A stretch of DNA of 64,000 bases from Pseudomonadota bacterium (GTDB taxonomy: Bacteria; Desulfobacterota; Desulfarculia; Desulfarculales; Desulfarculaceae). The DNA is taken from contig JAHIQI010000043.1 of NCBI GenBank assembly GCA_018902755.1, positions 1 to 64,000 of the forward strand, in the 5' to 3' direction. The position numbers and the translations under genes are program-made. Below are positions 29,297 to 37,394 of the stretch, piece by piece. The notes under the pieces were generated by a model, which was given only the letters and a program-made list of their open reading frames with translations, made no database searches and was not told the origin of the DNA. Position 1 is the first letter of the stretch. The number at the start of each line of letters is the position of its first letter.

Positions 29297-31810
29297 ATGC
29301 GCCCGATCAATATAAGCATCGACGGACAGCCGGTGGAGGCCCAAGAGACCGACACCATTCTTCAGGCCGCCCACCGGGCCGGAATCTACATTCCCACCAT
29401 CTGCAACCATCCCGACCTGCCGCCGGGCAAGGGCAAAAAACCGGCGGCGGCGGTGTGGCAGGGCGGCGTCAAAATCGACAACGCCAAGGACGACGACCTG
29501 GGCGGCTGCGGCCTGTGCGTGGTGGAGCTGGCCGGGATGGCCGAGCCCCAGCCCGCCTGCACCACTCCGGTGGCCGAGGGCATGGAGATCACCACCAGCA
29601 GCGAGGCCCTGACCAAACTGCGCAAGCAAAAGCTCCTCCCCATCCTGGCCCGCCATCCCCATGCCTGCCTAGCCTGCGCCCAGGCGGCGGGCTGCTCGCG
29701 CACCCAGTGCTCCTCCAACGTGGCCGAGGCCGAGCGCTGCTGCGAGCAGTTCGGCAACTGCGAGCTGCAAAAGGTGGTCAACTACTTGGGCATCCACCGG
29801 GACACCTCCCGTTGGATTCCCGGCGACCGGCCCAAGCTCCTGGACGATCCCCTGTACAAGCGCGATTACAACCTGTGCATCGGCTGCACCCGCTGCGTGC
29901 GGGCCTGCGAGGACCTGCGCGGAGTGGGGGCTTTGGGCTTCGTGTTCGATGCTGACGGCCTGGTGCAGGTGGGCACCATGGCCCAGGGCTTGGCCGAGAG
30001 CGGCTGCCGCTTTTGCACCGCCTGCGTGGAGGTGTGCCCCACCGGGGCCATCCTGGACCACAAACTGCCCAGCGGGGATAAAAGCAAGGCCCTGGTTCCC
30101 TGCCGGAGCGCCTGCCCGGCGGAAATAGACGTGCCCGAATATCTCCGGCTCATCGCCGCCGGGCAGCCGGACCAGGCCCTGGCGGTGATCCGCCAGCGGG
30201 TGCCCCTGCCCGGCGTGCTGGGCCGGGTGTGCATCCATCCCTGCGAGGACAACTGCCGCCGGGGCTCGCTAAACCATCCCATCAGTATTTGTCTGCTCAA
30301 GCGCTACGCCGCCGACCAGGGCGGCGAGGCCTGGAAGGCGGGGCTGGAGCGCTTGCCCGCCACGGGCAAGAAGGTGGCCGTGGTTGGGGCGGGGCCCGCC
30401 GGGCTGAGCGCCGCCTTTTACCTAGCCCGCAAGGGCCACCAGGTCACCATCCTGGAGGCCGAGGAGCACCCCGGCGGCATGCTGCGCTACGGCATTCCCG
30501 CCTACCGCCTGCCCCTGGAGGTGCTCGAGGCCGAAATCGGTGACATCGCCGCCCTGGGGGTGGAGATCAAGACGGGCGCCAAGGTGAGTTCCCTGGAGGA
30601 GCTTACCGCCCAGGGCTACGATGCTCTGTTCCTGTCAATGGGTGCCCAGCTTTCGCGGCGTTTGGACATCGACGGCGCTGAGCAGCCCTCGGTGCGCTGG
30701 GGCCTGGACTTCTTGAAGGCCATCCGCCGGGGCGAGAACCCTCAAGTAGGGCCCAAGGTGGTGGTGGTGGGCGGAGGCAACGTGGCCATTGACGTGGCCC
30801 TGTCCGCCCTCAGGCAGGGAGCCCGAGAGGTGGACCTGGTCTGCCTGGAAAAGCGCGAGGAGATGCCCGCCCACCCCTGGGAGGTGGCCCAGGCCGAGGA
30901 GGAAGGCGTGAGCGTGCGCAACTCCTGGGGGCCGCTGAGGGTGGCCCCGGACGGCGTGGTCGCCTTCCGCCGCTGCACAGCCGTGTTCGACCAGCAGGGC
31001 CGCTTCAACCCCAGCTACGATGACGCCGAGACCATGGAGTTGACCGCGGATCAGGTGATCATGGCCATCGGCCAGGCCACGGACCTGGGCCTTCTGGGCG
31101 CGGGCGGCGGGATCGGCGTGGCCCGGGGCCTCATAGCGGCGGACCCCGACACCATGGCCACGGGCATGGCCGGGGTGTTCACCGGAGGCGACGCGGTGGT
31201 CATGCCCGGCGCGGTGATCCACGCCATCGCCGCCGGGCGCCAGGCGGCCCGGAGCATTGATGCATACCTGGGTGGCGACGGGGACATAGACTTCAGCCTG
31301 GCCCGGCCTGAGCCCCCCAGCCCTCGCCTGGGCCGGGTGGAGGGCTTCGCCTTCCAACCAAGAGTTGCCCCGGCCGAGCTGGCCCCTGAGCTGCGCTCCC
31401 AGGGCTACGATGAGATATGCCTGGGGTTCAGCTCCGAGCAGGCCATGGCCGAGGCCGGGCGCTGCTTGCAGTGTCAGCTAAGGCTGATGATCAGCCAGGT
31501 GCCCGGCCCGCCGGAGCATTTGTTGCCTTTAAGCGCGGAAGCATTAGGCGAGGTGCCGGAAAGCGAAGGCGTGTTCATCCTCTTTGACCAGGAGAAAAAC
31601 ATCCTGGTCATCCAGGGGACCATGAACCTGCGAGAAGATCTGGCCGAGCGCCTGGAGGGCGACTCCAGCGCGGCCTATTTCGAATACGAACCAGACCCCA
31701 TGTACTCCAAGGCCGAGAGCGAGCGCATCCAGGCCTATCTCCAGCGGCACGGCTCCATGCCGCCGGGCGACGGCTCCGGCGGCGGGGATGACCTCGACGA
31801 TCTGTTCTAG
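29297..31810 (+). CDS. bzdV: FAD/NAD(P)-dependent ferredoxin oxidoreductase, BzdV-like, with C-terminal extension
   Basis: 837 residues. The N-terminal 100 residues form a NuoG-type [2Fe-2S] domain (Cys36, 71, 74, 88), followed by a His/Cys cluster region (HACLACAQAAGC) and two [4Fe-4S] motifs (CIGCTRCVRAC and CRFCTACVEVCP). A glutamate-synthase-small-subunit-like module follows: VAVVGAGPAGLSAA (about 358-371) for FAD and VVVVGGGNVAIDVAL (about 487) for NAD(P). It should reduce the ferredoxin from NAD(P)H in the cytoplasm. The last 80 residues (VFILFDQEKNILVIQGTMNL, ending DPMYSKAESERIQAYLQRHG) resemble a degenerate GIY-YIG-like domain. GGGAGGAG lies before the ATG at 29297. It closes the bzd set. 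Confidence 0.82.
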   Translation: MRPINISIDGQPVEAQETDTILQAAHRAGIYIPTICNHPDLPPGKGKKPAAAVWQGGVKIDNAKDDDLGGCGLCVVELAGMAEPQPACTTPVAEGMEITTSSEALTKLRKQKLLPILARHPHACLACAQAAGCSRTQCSSNVAEAERCCEQFGNCELQKVVNYLGIHRDTSRWIPGDRPKLLDDPLYKRDYNLCIGCTRCVRACEDLRGVGALGFVFDADGLVQVGTMAQGLAESGCRFCTACVEVCPTGAILDHKLPSGDKSKALVPCRSACPAEIDVPEYLRLIAAGQPDQALAVIRQRVPLPGVLGRVCIHPCEDNCRRGSLNHPISICLLKRYAADQGGEAWKAGLERLPATGKKVAVVGAGPAGLSAAFYLARKGHQVTILEAEEHPGGMLRYGIPAYRLPLEVLEAEIGDIAALGVEIKTGAKVSSLEELTAQGYDALFLSMGAQLSRRLDIDGAEQPSVRWGLDFLKAIRRGENPQVGPKVVVVGGGNVAIDVALSALRQGAREVDLVCLEKREEMPAHPWEVAQAEEEGVSVRNSWGPLRVAPDGVVAFRRCTAVFDQQGRFNPSYDDAETMELTADQVIMAIGQATDLGLLGAGGGIGVARGLIAADPDTMATGMAGVFTGGDAVVMPGAVIHAIAAGRQAARSIDAYLGGDGDIDFSLARPEPPSPRLGRVEGFAFQPRVAPAELAPELRSQGYDEICLGFSSEQAMAEAGRCLQCQLRLMISQVPGPPEHLLPLSAEALGEVPESEGVFILFDQEKNILVIQGTMNLREDLAERLEGDSSAAYFEYEPDPMYSKAESERIQAYLQRHGSMPPGDGSGGGDDLDDLF

Positions 31811-31904
31811 ACGCCCCTGGGGGGGCGGGGCTATATTTGCAACAAGCCGCCGAGGCTTCCCTCGCCCGCGCGAGAGCGGACCCCGGCGACCCAGGAGGCT
31901 TGCC

Positions 31905-32171
31905 GTGACTTGCTCATCCCAGAGAGAGGCCCAGCTTTTGGCACAGGGCTGGGTCAAACAATTCATGTCCGACGAGCCCCGCCTCAGCGAGATGGTGGAG
32001 GAGTACATCGCCCTGGGCTTCCAGGTGCACCTGGAGCCGGTGGACCCCGTCGCCTGCGCCGGCGGCTCGGGCTGCACGGCCTGTTTTGAAATGCCCGAGG
32101 TGGCGGCCAAGTTCAAGATAATCTTCACCCGCTCCGGGCCGGATAAGCCCGGAAAAAACGAGGGAGTTTAA
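31905..32171 (+). CDS. Small Cys-containing protein downstream of bzdV
   Basis: 88 residues starting at a GTG with AGGAGG seven bases upstream. The central MVEEYIALGFQVHLEPVDPV is followed by CAGGSGCTACFEM, a Cys-x5-Cys-x2-Cys set that might bind iron or zinc, and the C-terminus is basic (RSGPDKPGKNEGV). It is not recognised. The tight spacing to bzdV (94 bases) and same orientation suggest membership in the reductase operon. Confidence 0.65.
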   Translation: MTCSSQREAQLLAQGWVKQFMSDEPRLSEMVEEYIALGFQVHLEPVDPVACAGGSGCTACFEMPEVAAKFKIIFTRSGPDKPGKNEGV

Positions 32172-32219
32172 AGCCCAGGCCACGGTTGTTTCCTGGCCCG
32201 TGCCGGGCTATGATTCCTC

Positions 32220-33047
32220 ATGCTCCGCCGTAAACTCATAACCCCTGCCGCCCTCATGCTTTGGCTGTTGCCTTGGCTGGCCGCCCCGGCTTTGGCTCAA
32301 GAGGCCCTGTTGCCCGCCTGGCAGACCCTGGGCCCCAAGCTGGAGTTCGCGCTGTGGGAAAACCTGGTCCCCTCCCGCAGCGGCAGTTCCCTGGTGGCCC
32401 TCTTGCGGGTGGACCCCAGCCGCTACAGCTTCAAGGTGCTGGCCGCCCCCAAGGGCGAGGAAGGCTACACCGCCGGGCAGTGGCGGGGGCAGAGCGGGGC
32501 CCTGGCCGTGTTCAACGCCGGGCTCTACACCCCCGAGGGACGCCACCTGGGCTATCTACTGCAAAACGGCAAGGAACTGAGCCCCCTGGTGCCCCAACAG
32601 GACGGCCTTTTCCTGGCCGGGCCTCGGGAGCGGGAGATTCCCGCCGTGCGTATCCTGGACCTGCGCTACACCCCCTTCGACCCCCGCCTGAACCCCTACC
32701 AGCAGGCGGCCCAGTCTCTGATGCTCCTGGACCGCTTCGGCATGATAAGGGTGCGCCGGTCGCCCAAGGTGGCCAACCGCACCGCCCTGGCTATAGATGA
32801 AAAGGGACGCATCCTGGTGGTGGTCACCGAAGGGGGCCACACCCTCTGGGAACTGGCCCAGGCGCTCAAAAACAGCGGCCTGGCCCTTCGGGAGGTCATG
32901 ACCATGGACGGCGGGGCCGAGTCCCAGCTCGCCGTGGCGGTGGGGGAGTTCACCTACGAGCACTACGGCCGGACAAGCCCGGCCCCGGACCTGCCCTGGA
33001 CCCGCCAGGCCCTGCCCGCGGTGCTGGCCGTCTTCAATAAAAAGTAG
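32220..33047 (+). CDS. Exported phosphodiester glycosidase-family (NAGPA-like) protein
   Basis: 275 residues with a signal peptide (MLRRKLITPAALMLWLLPWL, cleavage near ALAQ). The mature domain carries NRTALAIDEKGRILVVVTEG and the conserved MTMDGGAESQLAV, typical of the phosphodiester glycosidase (NAGPA/PF09992) fold. It is likely periplasmic and may cleave a sugar phosphodiester. No neighbouring exopolysaccharide genes help define the substrate. It is convergent with ftsZ. Confidence 0.8.
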   Translation: MLRRKLITPAALMLWLLPWLAAPALAQEALLPAWQTLGPKLEFALWENLVPSRSGSSLVALLRVDPSRYSFKVLAAPKGEEGYTAGQWRGQSGALAVFNAGLYTPEGRHLGYLLQNGKELSPLVPQQDGLFLAGPREREIPAVRILDLRYTPFDPRLNPYQQAAQSLMLLDRFGMIRVRRSPKVANRTALAIDEKGRILVVVTEGGHTLWELAQALKNSGLALREVMTMDGGAESQLAVAVGEFTYEHYGRTSPAPDLPWTRQALPAVLAVFNKK

Positions 33048-33066
33048 ATAAAGCCTAAAAGGTGGG

Positions 33067-33100
33067 GGCCGCCGGGACCGAGGGGGCGGCCCCGGCGGCC
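33067..33100. terminator. Putative bidirectional hairpin between the glycosidase-like gene and ftsZ
   Basis: GGCCGCCGGG (33067-33076) and CCCGGCGGCC (33091-33100) are perfect inverted repeats with a 14-base loop in the gap between two convergent genes. No T-run follows on either side. Confidence 0.45.
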
Positions 33101-33177
33101 GTGGGCATGGTGTCCCGGCCCGGGCACGCGCCGTCAGCGCGGCCACTGGGCCGGAGGTTGGGCTTATCTAAGAACGC

Positions 33178-34362
33178 TTAGTCGGCCTGGCGGCGCAAGA
33201 ACGCTGGCCAGTCCAGATCACTGCTGTCGCTGTTCACGCCGCGTCCCGCCTGGGGACCGGGGGAGGATATACCCCGGAGAGACGCGTTGCTGCGCCGGTA
33301 GATGCGCACGTTGTTCTCATCGATCTCGCTGATGTCCATCTCGCGGCCACCGCCGCCGCCGGCCACGGCCACTCGCCTTACCTCGCGGACCTCCTCGGCC
33401 TGGCCTATGCCGGTGGCGATCACGGTCACCCGCATGCGCTCTCCCATGGAGGGGTCGATGACCGTGCCCCAGATGATGTTGGCGTCCTCGTGGGCCGCCT
33501 CCTGGATGAAGGTGCTGGCCTCGCTCACCTCGTCGATGGTGATCTCGTCGCTGGCGGTGATGTTCACCAGCACGCCGCGGGCGCCGTCGATGGTGATGTC
33601 CTCGAGCAAGGGGTTGTTTATGGCCCGGGTGGCCGCCTGCAAGGCGCGGTCGTCGCCGCTGGCCTCGCCGGTGCCCATGAGGGCCACGCCCATCTCGCCC
33701 ATCACCGTGCGCACGTCGGCGAAGTCCAGGTTGATCAGACCCGGGGTGATGATGAGATCGCTGATGCCCCTGACCGCGTAGAGCAACACCTCGTCGGCCT
33801 TTTTGAGCATATCCTCGAAGCGGGCGTTCTTGGGGGCCAAGGAGCGCAGGCGGGTGTTGGGGATCACGATCAAGGTGTCCACCACCTTTTTCAGCTCGTC
33901 GACCCCGTACTCGGCCTGCTTGAAGCGGCGCTTGCCCTCGAAATCAAAGGGCTTGGTGACCACGGCCACGGTGAGCGCGCCCACCTCCTTGGCCACCTCG
34001 GCGATTACCGGCGCTCCGCCGGTGCCGGTGCCGCCTCCCAGCCCGGCGGTGACGAAGACCATGTCGCTGCCCGAAAGCAACTCCTTGATCTTGTCCCGGT
34101 CCTCCAAGGCGGCCTGGCGGCCCACCTCGGGATCGGCCCCGGCCCCGAGGCCTCGGGTGAGGTTGTGCCCCAACTGCAAGTGCACTCTGGCCTTGCTGTG
34201 CTCCAGGGCCTGCAAGTCCGTGTTGGCGGCGATGAATTCCACCCCTTTGAGACCCGCGGTGATCATGTTGTTAAGGGCGTTGTTACCGCCGCCACCGACT
34301 CCCACCACGCGCAACTTGGCGTTGGCGTCGAGGTTGTCAACCATCTGGATTTCCATGCTCAT
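33178..34362 (-). CDS. ftsZ: Cell division protein FtsZ
   Basis: 394 residues. Tubulin-like GTPase that assembles the Z-ring. The GTP-binding signature GGGTGTG is at 109-115; the T7 loop is NLDFADVRTVM. A short linker and the conserved C-terminal peptide DLDWPAFLRR (for FtsA and ZipA-type partners) are present. The ATG at 34362 has GGGGGAGG upstream. The next gene upstream in the operon is ftsA, 23 bases away. Confidence 0.96.
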   Translation of the reverse strand: MSMEIQMVDNLDANAKLRVVGVGGGGNNALNNMITAGLKGVEFIAANTDLQALEHSKARVHLQLGHNLTRGLGAGADPEVGRQAALEDRDKIKELLSGSDMVFVTAGLGGGTGTGGAPVIAEVAKEVGALTVAVVTKPFDFEGKRRFKQAEYGVDELKKVVDTLIVIPNTRLRSLAPKNARFEDMLKKADEVLLYAVRGISDLIITPGLINLDFADVRTVMGEMGVALMGTGEASGDDRALQAATRAINNPLLEDITIDGARGVLVNITASDEITIDEVSEASTFIQEAAHEDANIIWGTVIDPSMGERMRVTVIATGIGQAEEVREVRRVAVAGGGGGREMDISEIDENNVRIYRRSNASLRGISSPGPQAGRGVNSDSSDLDWPAFLRRQAD

Positions 34363-34385
34363 AGCAACCTCCCCCGTGAGGTTTT

Positions 34386-35612
34386 CTAAATGACTTCCTT
34401 GAACCACTTACGCATACGCTTGGTGATCCGGTTGAAGATCTTCTGGTCGCGTATGCGGAACTTTTCCTCGTCGCGGTTGTGCGCTCCGTAGAGCAGCAGG
34501 CCCACCGCGGTTGCGTACATCGGGCTTTTGACCACGTCGCTAAGCCCGCCGGTGCCCTGTGGGTATCCCAGGCGCGCGGGCATGTTGAATATCTGCTCGG
34601 CCATCTCCTCCATGCCCTCGATGAGCGAGGAGCCGCCGGTCACCACCACCCCTCCGGCCAGGGCCGAACCGGGGTAGTTTTCGGCTATCTCACGCTGGGC
34701 CAGGACGAGTATCTCCTCCACCCTGGCCTCCAAAATCTCGGCCACCAGGGCCCGGCTCACCTTTTGCGGCGGGCGTCCGCCCACCCCTTCCACCAGCACC
34801 GCGTCATCGCGCCCAGCCAGGGAGCTCAGGCAGCAGCCGTAGTTGCGCTTGAGCTTCTCAGCCGCGGCCACCGGGGTGCGTAGCCCCATGGCCAGGTCGG
34901 TGGTCAGGTTGTTGCCGCCCAGGGCCACCCCGCCGGTGTGCTTGATGGCCTGGCCGGAGAACAGGGCCAGGTCGGTGGTGCCGCCGCCGAAGTCCACCAG
35001 GATCACCCCCAGGTCGCGCTCCTCGGGGGTCAGCACCGCCTCGGCGCTGGCCAGCGACTGCAACACGATGTCGCCCACGTCCAGCCCGGCGGAGTTGCAG
35101 CACTTGATGAGGTTGTGCACGCTGGCCACCGCGCCGGTCACCAGGTGCACGTCGGCCTCCAGGCGCAGGCCGCTCATGCCCACCGGGTCGGTGATGCCGC
35201 CCCGGCCGTCCAGGATGTATTGTTGGGGCAGAATGTGGATCACCTCGCGGTCGGTGGGGATGGCCACCGCCCGGGCGTTGTCCACCACCCGCTCCTTGTC
35301 GCGGACCGTGACCTCGCTGCCCTTGACCGCCACCACCCCGTGGGAATTGAAGCCCTTCACGTGACCGCCGGCGATTCCGGTGTTCACCGAGGTTATCTCC
35401 ACCCCGCTCATCAGTTCGGCCTCTTCCACCGCCTTCTTGATGCTGGCCACGGTGGTCTCGATATTGACCACCACGCCCTTGCGCAGGCCTTCGGAAGGAT
35501 GGCTGCCCATGCCCAGGACTTCGACCTTGTCGCCGGTGACCTCGCCCACCACCGCGCAGATCTTGGTGGTGCCTATGTCCAGGCCCACGATTATTTCGCC
35601 GCCCTTTTTCAT
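34386..35612 (-). CDS. ftsA: Cell division protein FtsA
   Basis: 408 residues. Actin-like membrane tether for FtsZ: IIVGLDIGTTKICAVVGE (phosphate 1), ILVDFGGGTTDLALF (phosphate 2), VVVTGGSSLIEGM (adenosine), and a C-terminal amphipathic MRKWFKEV helix for membrane binding. The true ATG lies at 35612 with GGGAG upstream; the ORF track extension overlaps ftsQ. Overlap ATGA with ftsQ. Confidence 0.96.
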   Translation of the reverse strand: MKKGGEIIVGLDIGTTKICAVVGEVTGDKVEVLGMGSHPSEGLRKGVVVNIETTVASIKKAVEEAELMSGVEITSVNTGIAGGHVKGFNSHGVVAVKGSEVTVRDKERVVDNARAVAIPTDREVIHILPQQYILDGRGGITDPVGMSGLRLEADVHLVTGAVASVHNLIKCCNSAGLDVGDIVLQSLASAEAVLTPEERDLGVILVDFGGGTTDLALFSGQAIKHTGGVALGGNNLTTDLAMGLRTPVAAAEKLKRNYGCCLSSLAGRDDAVLVEGVGGRPPQKVSRALVAEILEARVEEILVLAQREIAENYPGSALAGGVVVTGGSSLIEGMEEMAEQIFNMPARLGYPQGTGGLSDVVKSPMYATAVGLLLYGAHNRDEEKFRIRDQKIFNRITKRMRKWFKEVI

Positions 35613-36499
35613 GCCTTCTCCCGGCCCAGGCGCACCACTACGCGCCGCCAAGACTCCAGGTCGATGAGCCTGGCCCGCTCCAGCTCGCCGCGCCGGGCCA
35701 GATCGCCGCGCACCTGCTCCAGGCGGGCCAGGCGGCGGGAATAATCCTTGAAGCCCAGGCGGACCACCGGGGCCGTGTCGTTGAACACCAGGCTGAGGCC
35801 CCAGACCCGGTCCAGGTGCACCTCGGACAGGCGCCCGCCGGGGGCCAGATCCGCCGGGGGCAAAACGGCCAAAAGCTGTTTGACCGCCTCCACCAGGCTC
35901 AGCACCTCGTCGTCGGGCTGGGCCAGGTCGGCCCGGCTGAGGCCGGTTATCACCGGCATGTCGGGCAGGGCCCGCCGCCGGTGCACCGAGATGGGCCTCA
36001 GGTTCTCGTCCAGGTAGAACAGGCGGCCTTCCACCAGGGCCATTAGCATGGGGCGGCGCTCGGTGACCCGTATCACCACCGTGTCCGGCAGGCGGCGGCT
36101 CACCTCGGCCTGCTCCACCCAGGGGATGGCCCGCACCCGCGCCGCGATCTTGCCCACCGGCAGGGCCAACAGGTTGCTGTCGCTGCCCACCTCGGCCGCG
36201 CTTAGGATGTCCAGGCGGCTGAGATGGCCGGTGCCCTGCACCACGGCCCGCTGCACGGCCAGGGCCCGGCTGGTGCTCAGAATCCCCCAGCCGGTGAGGA
36301 GAGCCGCGCTCACCAGCAGGAACAGGCACCCGGCCAGCACCACCCGGCGGGCCAAGCCCTTGGCCGCGGCGGGCAGAGGCTTGGCCTCCTTCACCGCCGG
36401 GGCGCGCTTGGCCACCCGCTGGGCGGCCAGGCTGGCCTTCATCGGCTTGGCGCGGCCGTCCTGGCGGGGACGCCTGTTATTTGGGCGGCGTTTAAACAC
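35609..36499 (-). CDS. ftsQ: Cell division protein FtsQ
   Basis: 296 residues. Basic cytoplasmic head (residues 1-50), single membrane span VVLAGCLFLLVSAALLTGW, then a POTRA domain (VQGTGHLSRLDILSAAEV) and the FtsQ beta-domain. It links early and late divisome proteins with FtsB and FtsL. It overlaps ftsA by four bases and murB by eight. Confidence 0.93.
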   Translation of the reverse strand: MFKRRPNNRRPRQDGRAKPMKASLAAQRVAKRAPAVKEAKPLPAAAKGLARRVVLAGCLFLLVSAALLTGWGILSTSRALAVQRAVVQGTGHLSRLDILSAAEVGSDSNLLALPVGKIAARVRAIPWVEQAEVSRRLPDTVVIRVTERRPMLMALVEGRLFYLDENLRPISVHRRRALPDMPVITGLSRADLAQPDDEVLSLVEAVKQLLAVLPPADLAPGGRLSEVHLDRVWGLSLVFNDTAPVVRLGFKDYSRRLARLEQVRGDLARRGELERARLIDLESWRRVVVRLGREKA

Positions 36500-37394
36500 C
36501 GACCACCTCCACCTCGGGCTCCAGGCGCACGCTGAAGGCGTCCATGACCTTGAGCACCACCGTGTTGATAAGGCTCAGGATGTCGGCCGCGCTGGCCCCG
36601 CCCCGGTTCTCGATGAAATTGGCGTGCACCCGGCTGATGACCGCCCCGCCCACGGCCAGGCCCTTGAGCCCGGCGGCCTCGATGAGCCGCCCCGCGTGGT
36701 CGCCCGGCGGGTTCTTAAAAACGCTGCCCGCAGTGCGCGCGGCCAGGGGCTGGCGCAAACGGCGCAGCTCCAGCAGGGCCTTGCGGCGGCGCTCCACCTC
36801 GGCGGGCATGGTGGCCTTCAGGCCCAGGCGGGTGTCCAAAACCATGGCCCCAGCGGGCAGCACCCGTCGGCGGTAGCCCGAGGGTAAGTCCTTGCCCGCC
36901 GCTTCGACGACCTGACCGCTGGGCAGAAGCAGGCTCACCGCCGAGGTCAGCTCGGCCATGTCGCCGCCGTGGGCCCCGGCGTTGGTGGCCACCGCTCCGC
37001 CCAGGCTGGCGGGTATGCCCGCGGCCCACTCCAACCCGGCCAGGCCCCGGCGGGCGGCCAGGCGCACCGCGCCGGGCAGGGGAGCCCCGCCCCCGGCCAA
37101 GAGGGTGTTGCCCTCCAGGGCCAGCTTGCCCAGCTCGCCGCCCAGGCGGATCATCACGCCGGGGAAGCCCGCGTCGCCCACCAGGAGATTGGAGCCTCGG
37201 CCCAGGGGCTTGTAGACCACCCCGGCCTCGCCGCAGACGGTGACCAGCCAGGAGGCCTCGGCCACGCTGTTCACCCGGACCAGGCACCAGGCCGGACCGC
37301 CCACGCCCCAGGTGGTGTGGCGGCTCATGGGCTCGTCGAAGCGGGCCCTGGAGCCCAGCCGGGCCTGAATCAGCTCTTTAAGCTCAATCGGCAT
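36492..37394 (-). CDS. murB: UDP-N-acetylenolpyruvoylglucosamine reductase
   Basis: 300 residues. FAD- and NADPH-dependent reductase forming UDP-MurNAc. Conserved RHTTWGVGGPA at 25-35, LGRGSNLLVGDAGFPG for FAD, GIPASLGGAVATNAGAHGG, and GSVFKNPPGDHAGRLIE with the catalytic Ser. Length is typical of the short type of MurB. The start overlaps the murC stop by 11 bases. Confidence 0.95.
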   Translation of the reverse strand: MPIELKELIQARLGSRARFDEPMSRHTTWGVGGPAWCLVRVNSVAEASWLVTVCGEAGVVYKPLGRGSNLLVGDAGFPGVMIRLGGELGKLALEGNTLLAGGGAPLPGAVRLAARRGLAGLEWAAGIPASLGGAVATNAGAHGGDMAELTSAVSLLLPSGQVVEAAGKDLPSGYRRRVLPAGAMVLDTRLGLKATMPAEVERRRKALLELRRLRQPLAARTAGSVFKNPPGDHAGRLIEAAGLKGLAVGGAVISRVHANFIENRGGASAADILSLINTVVLKVMDAFSVRLEPEVEVVGV

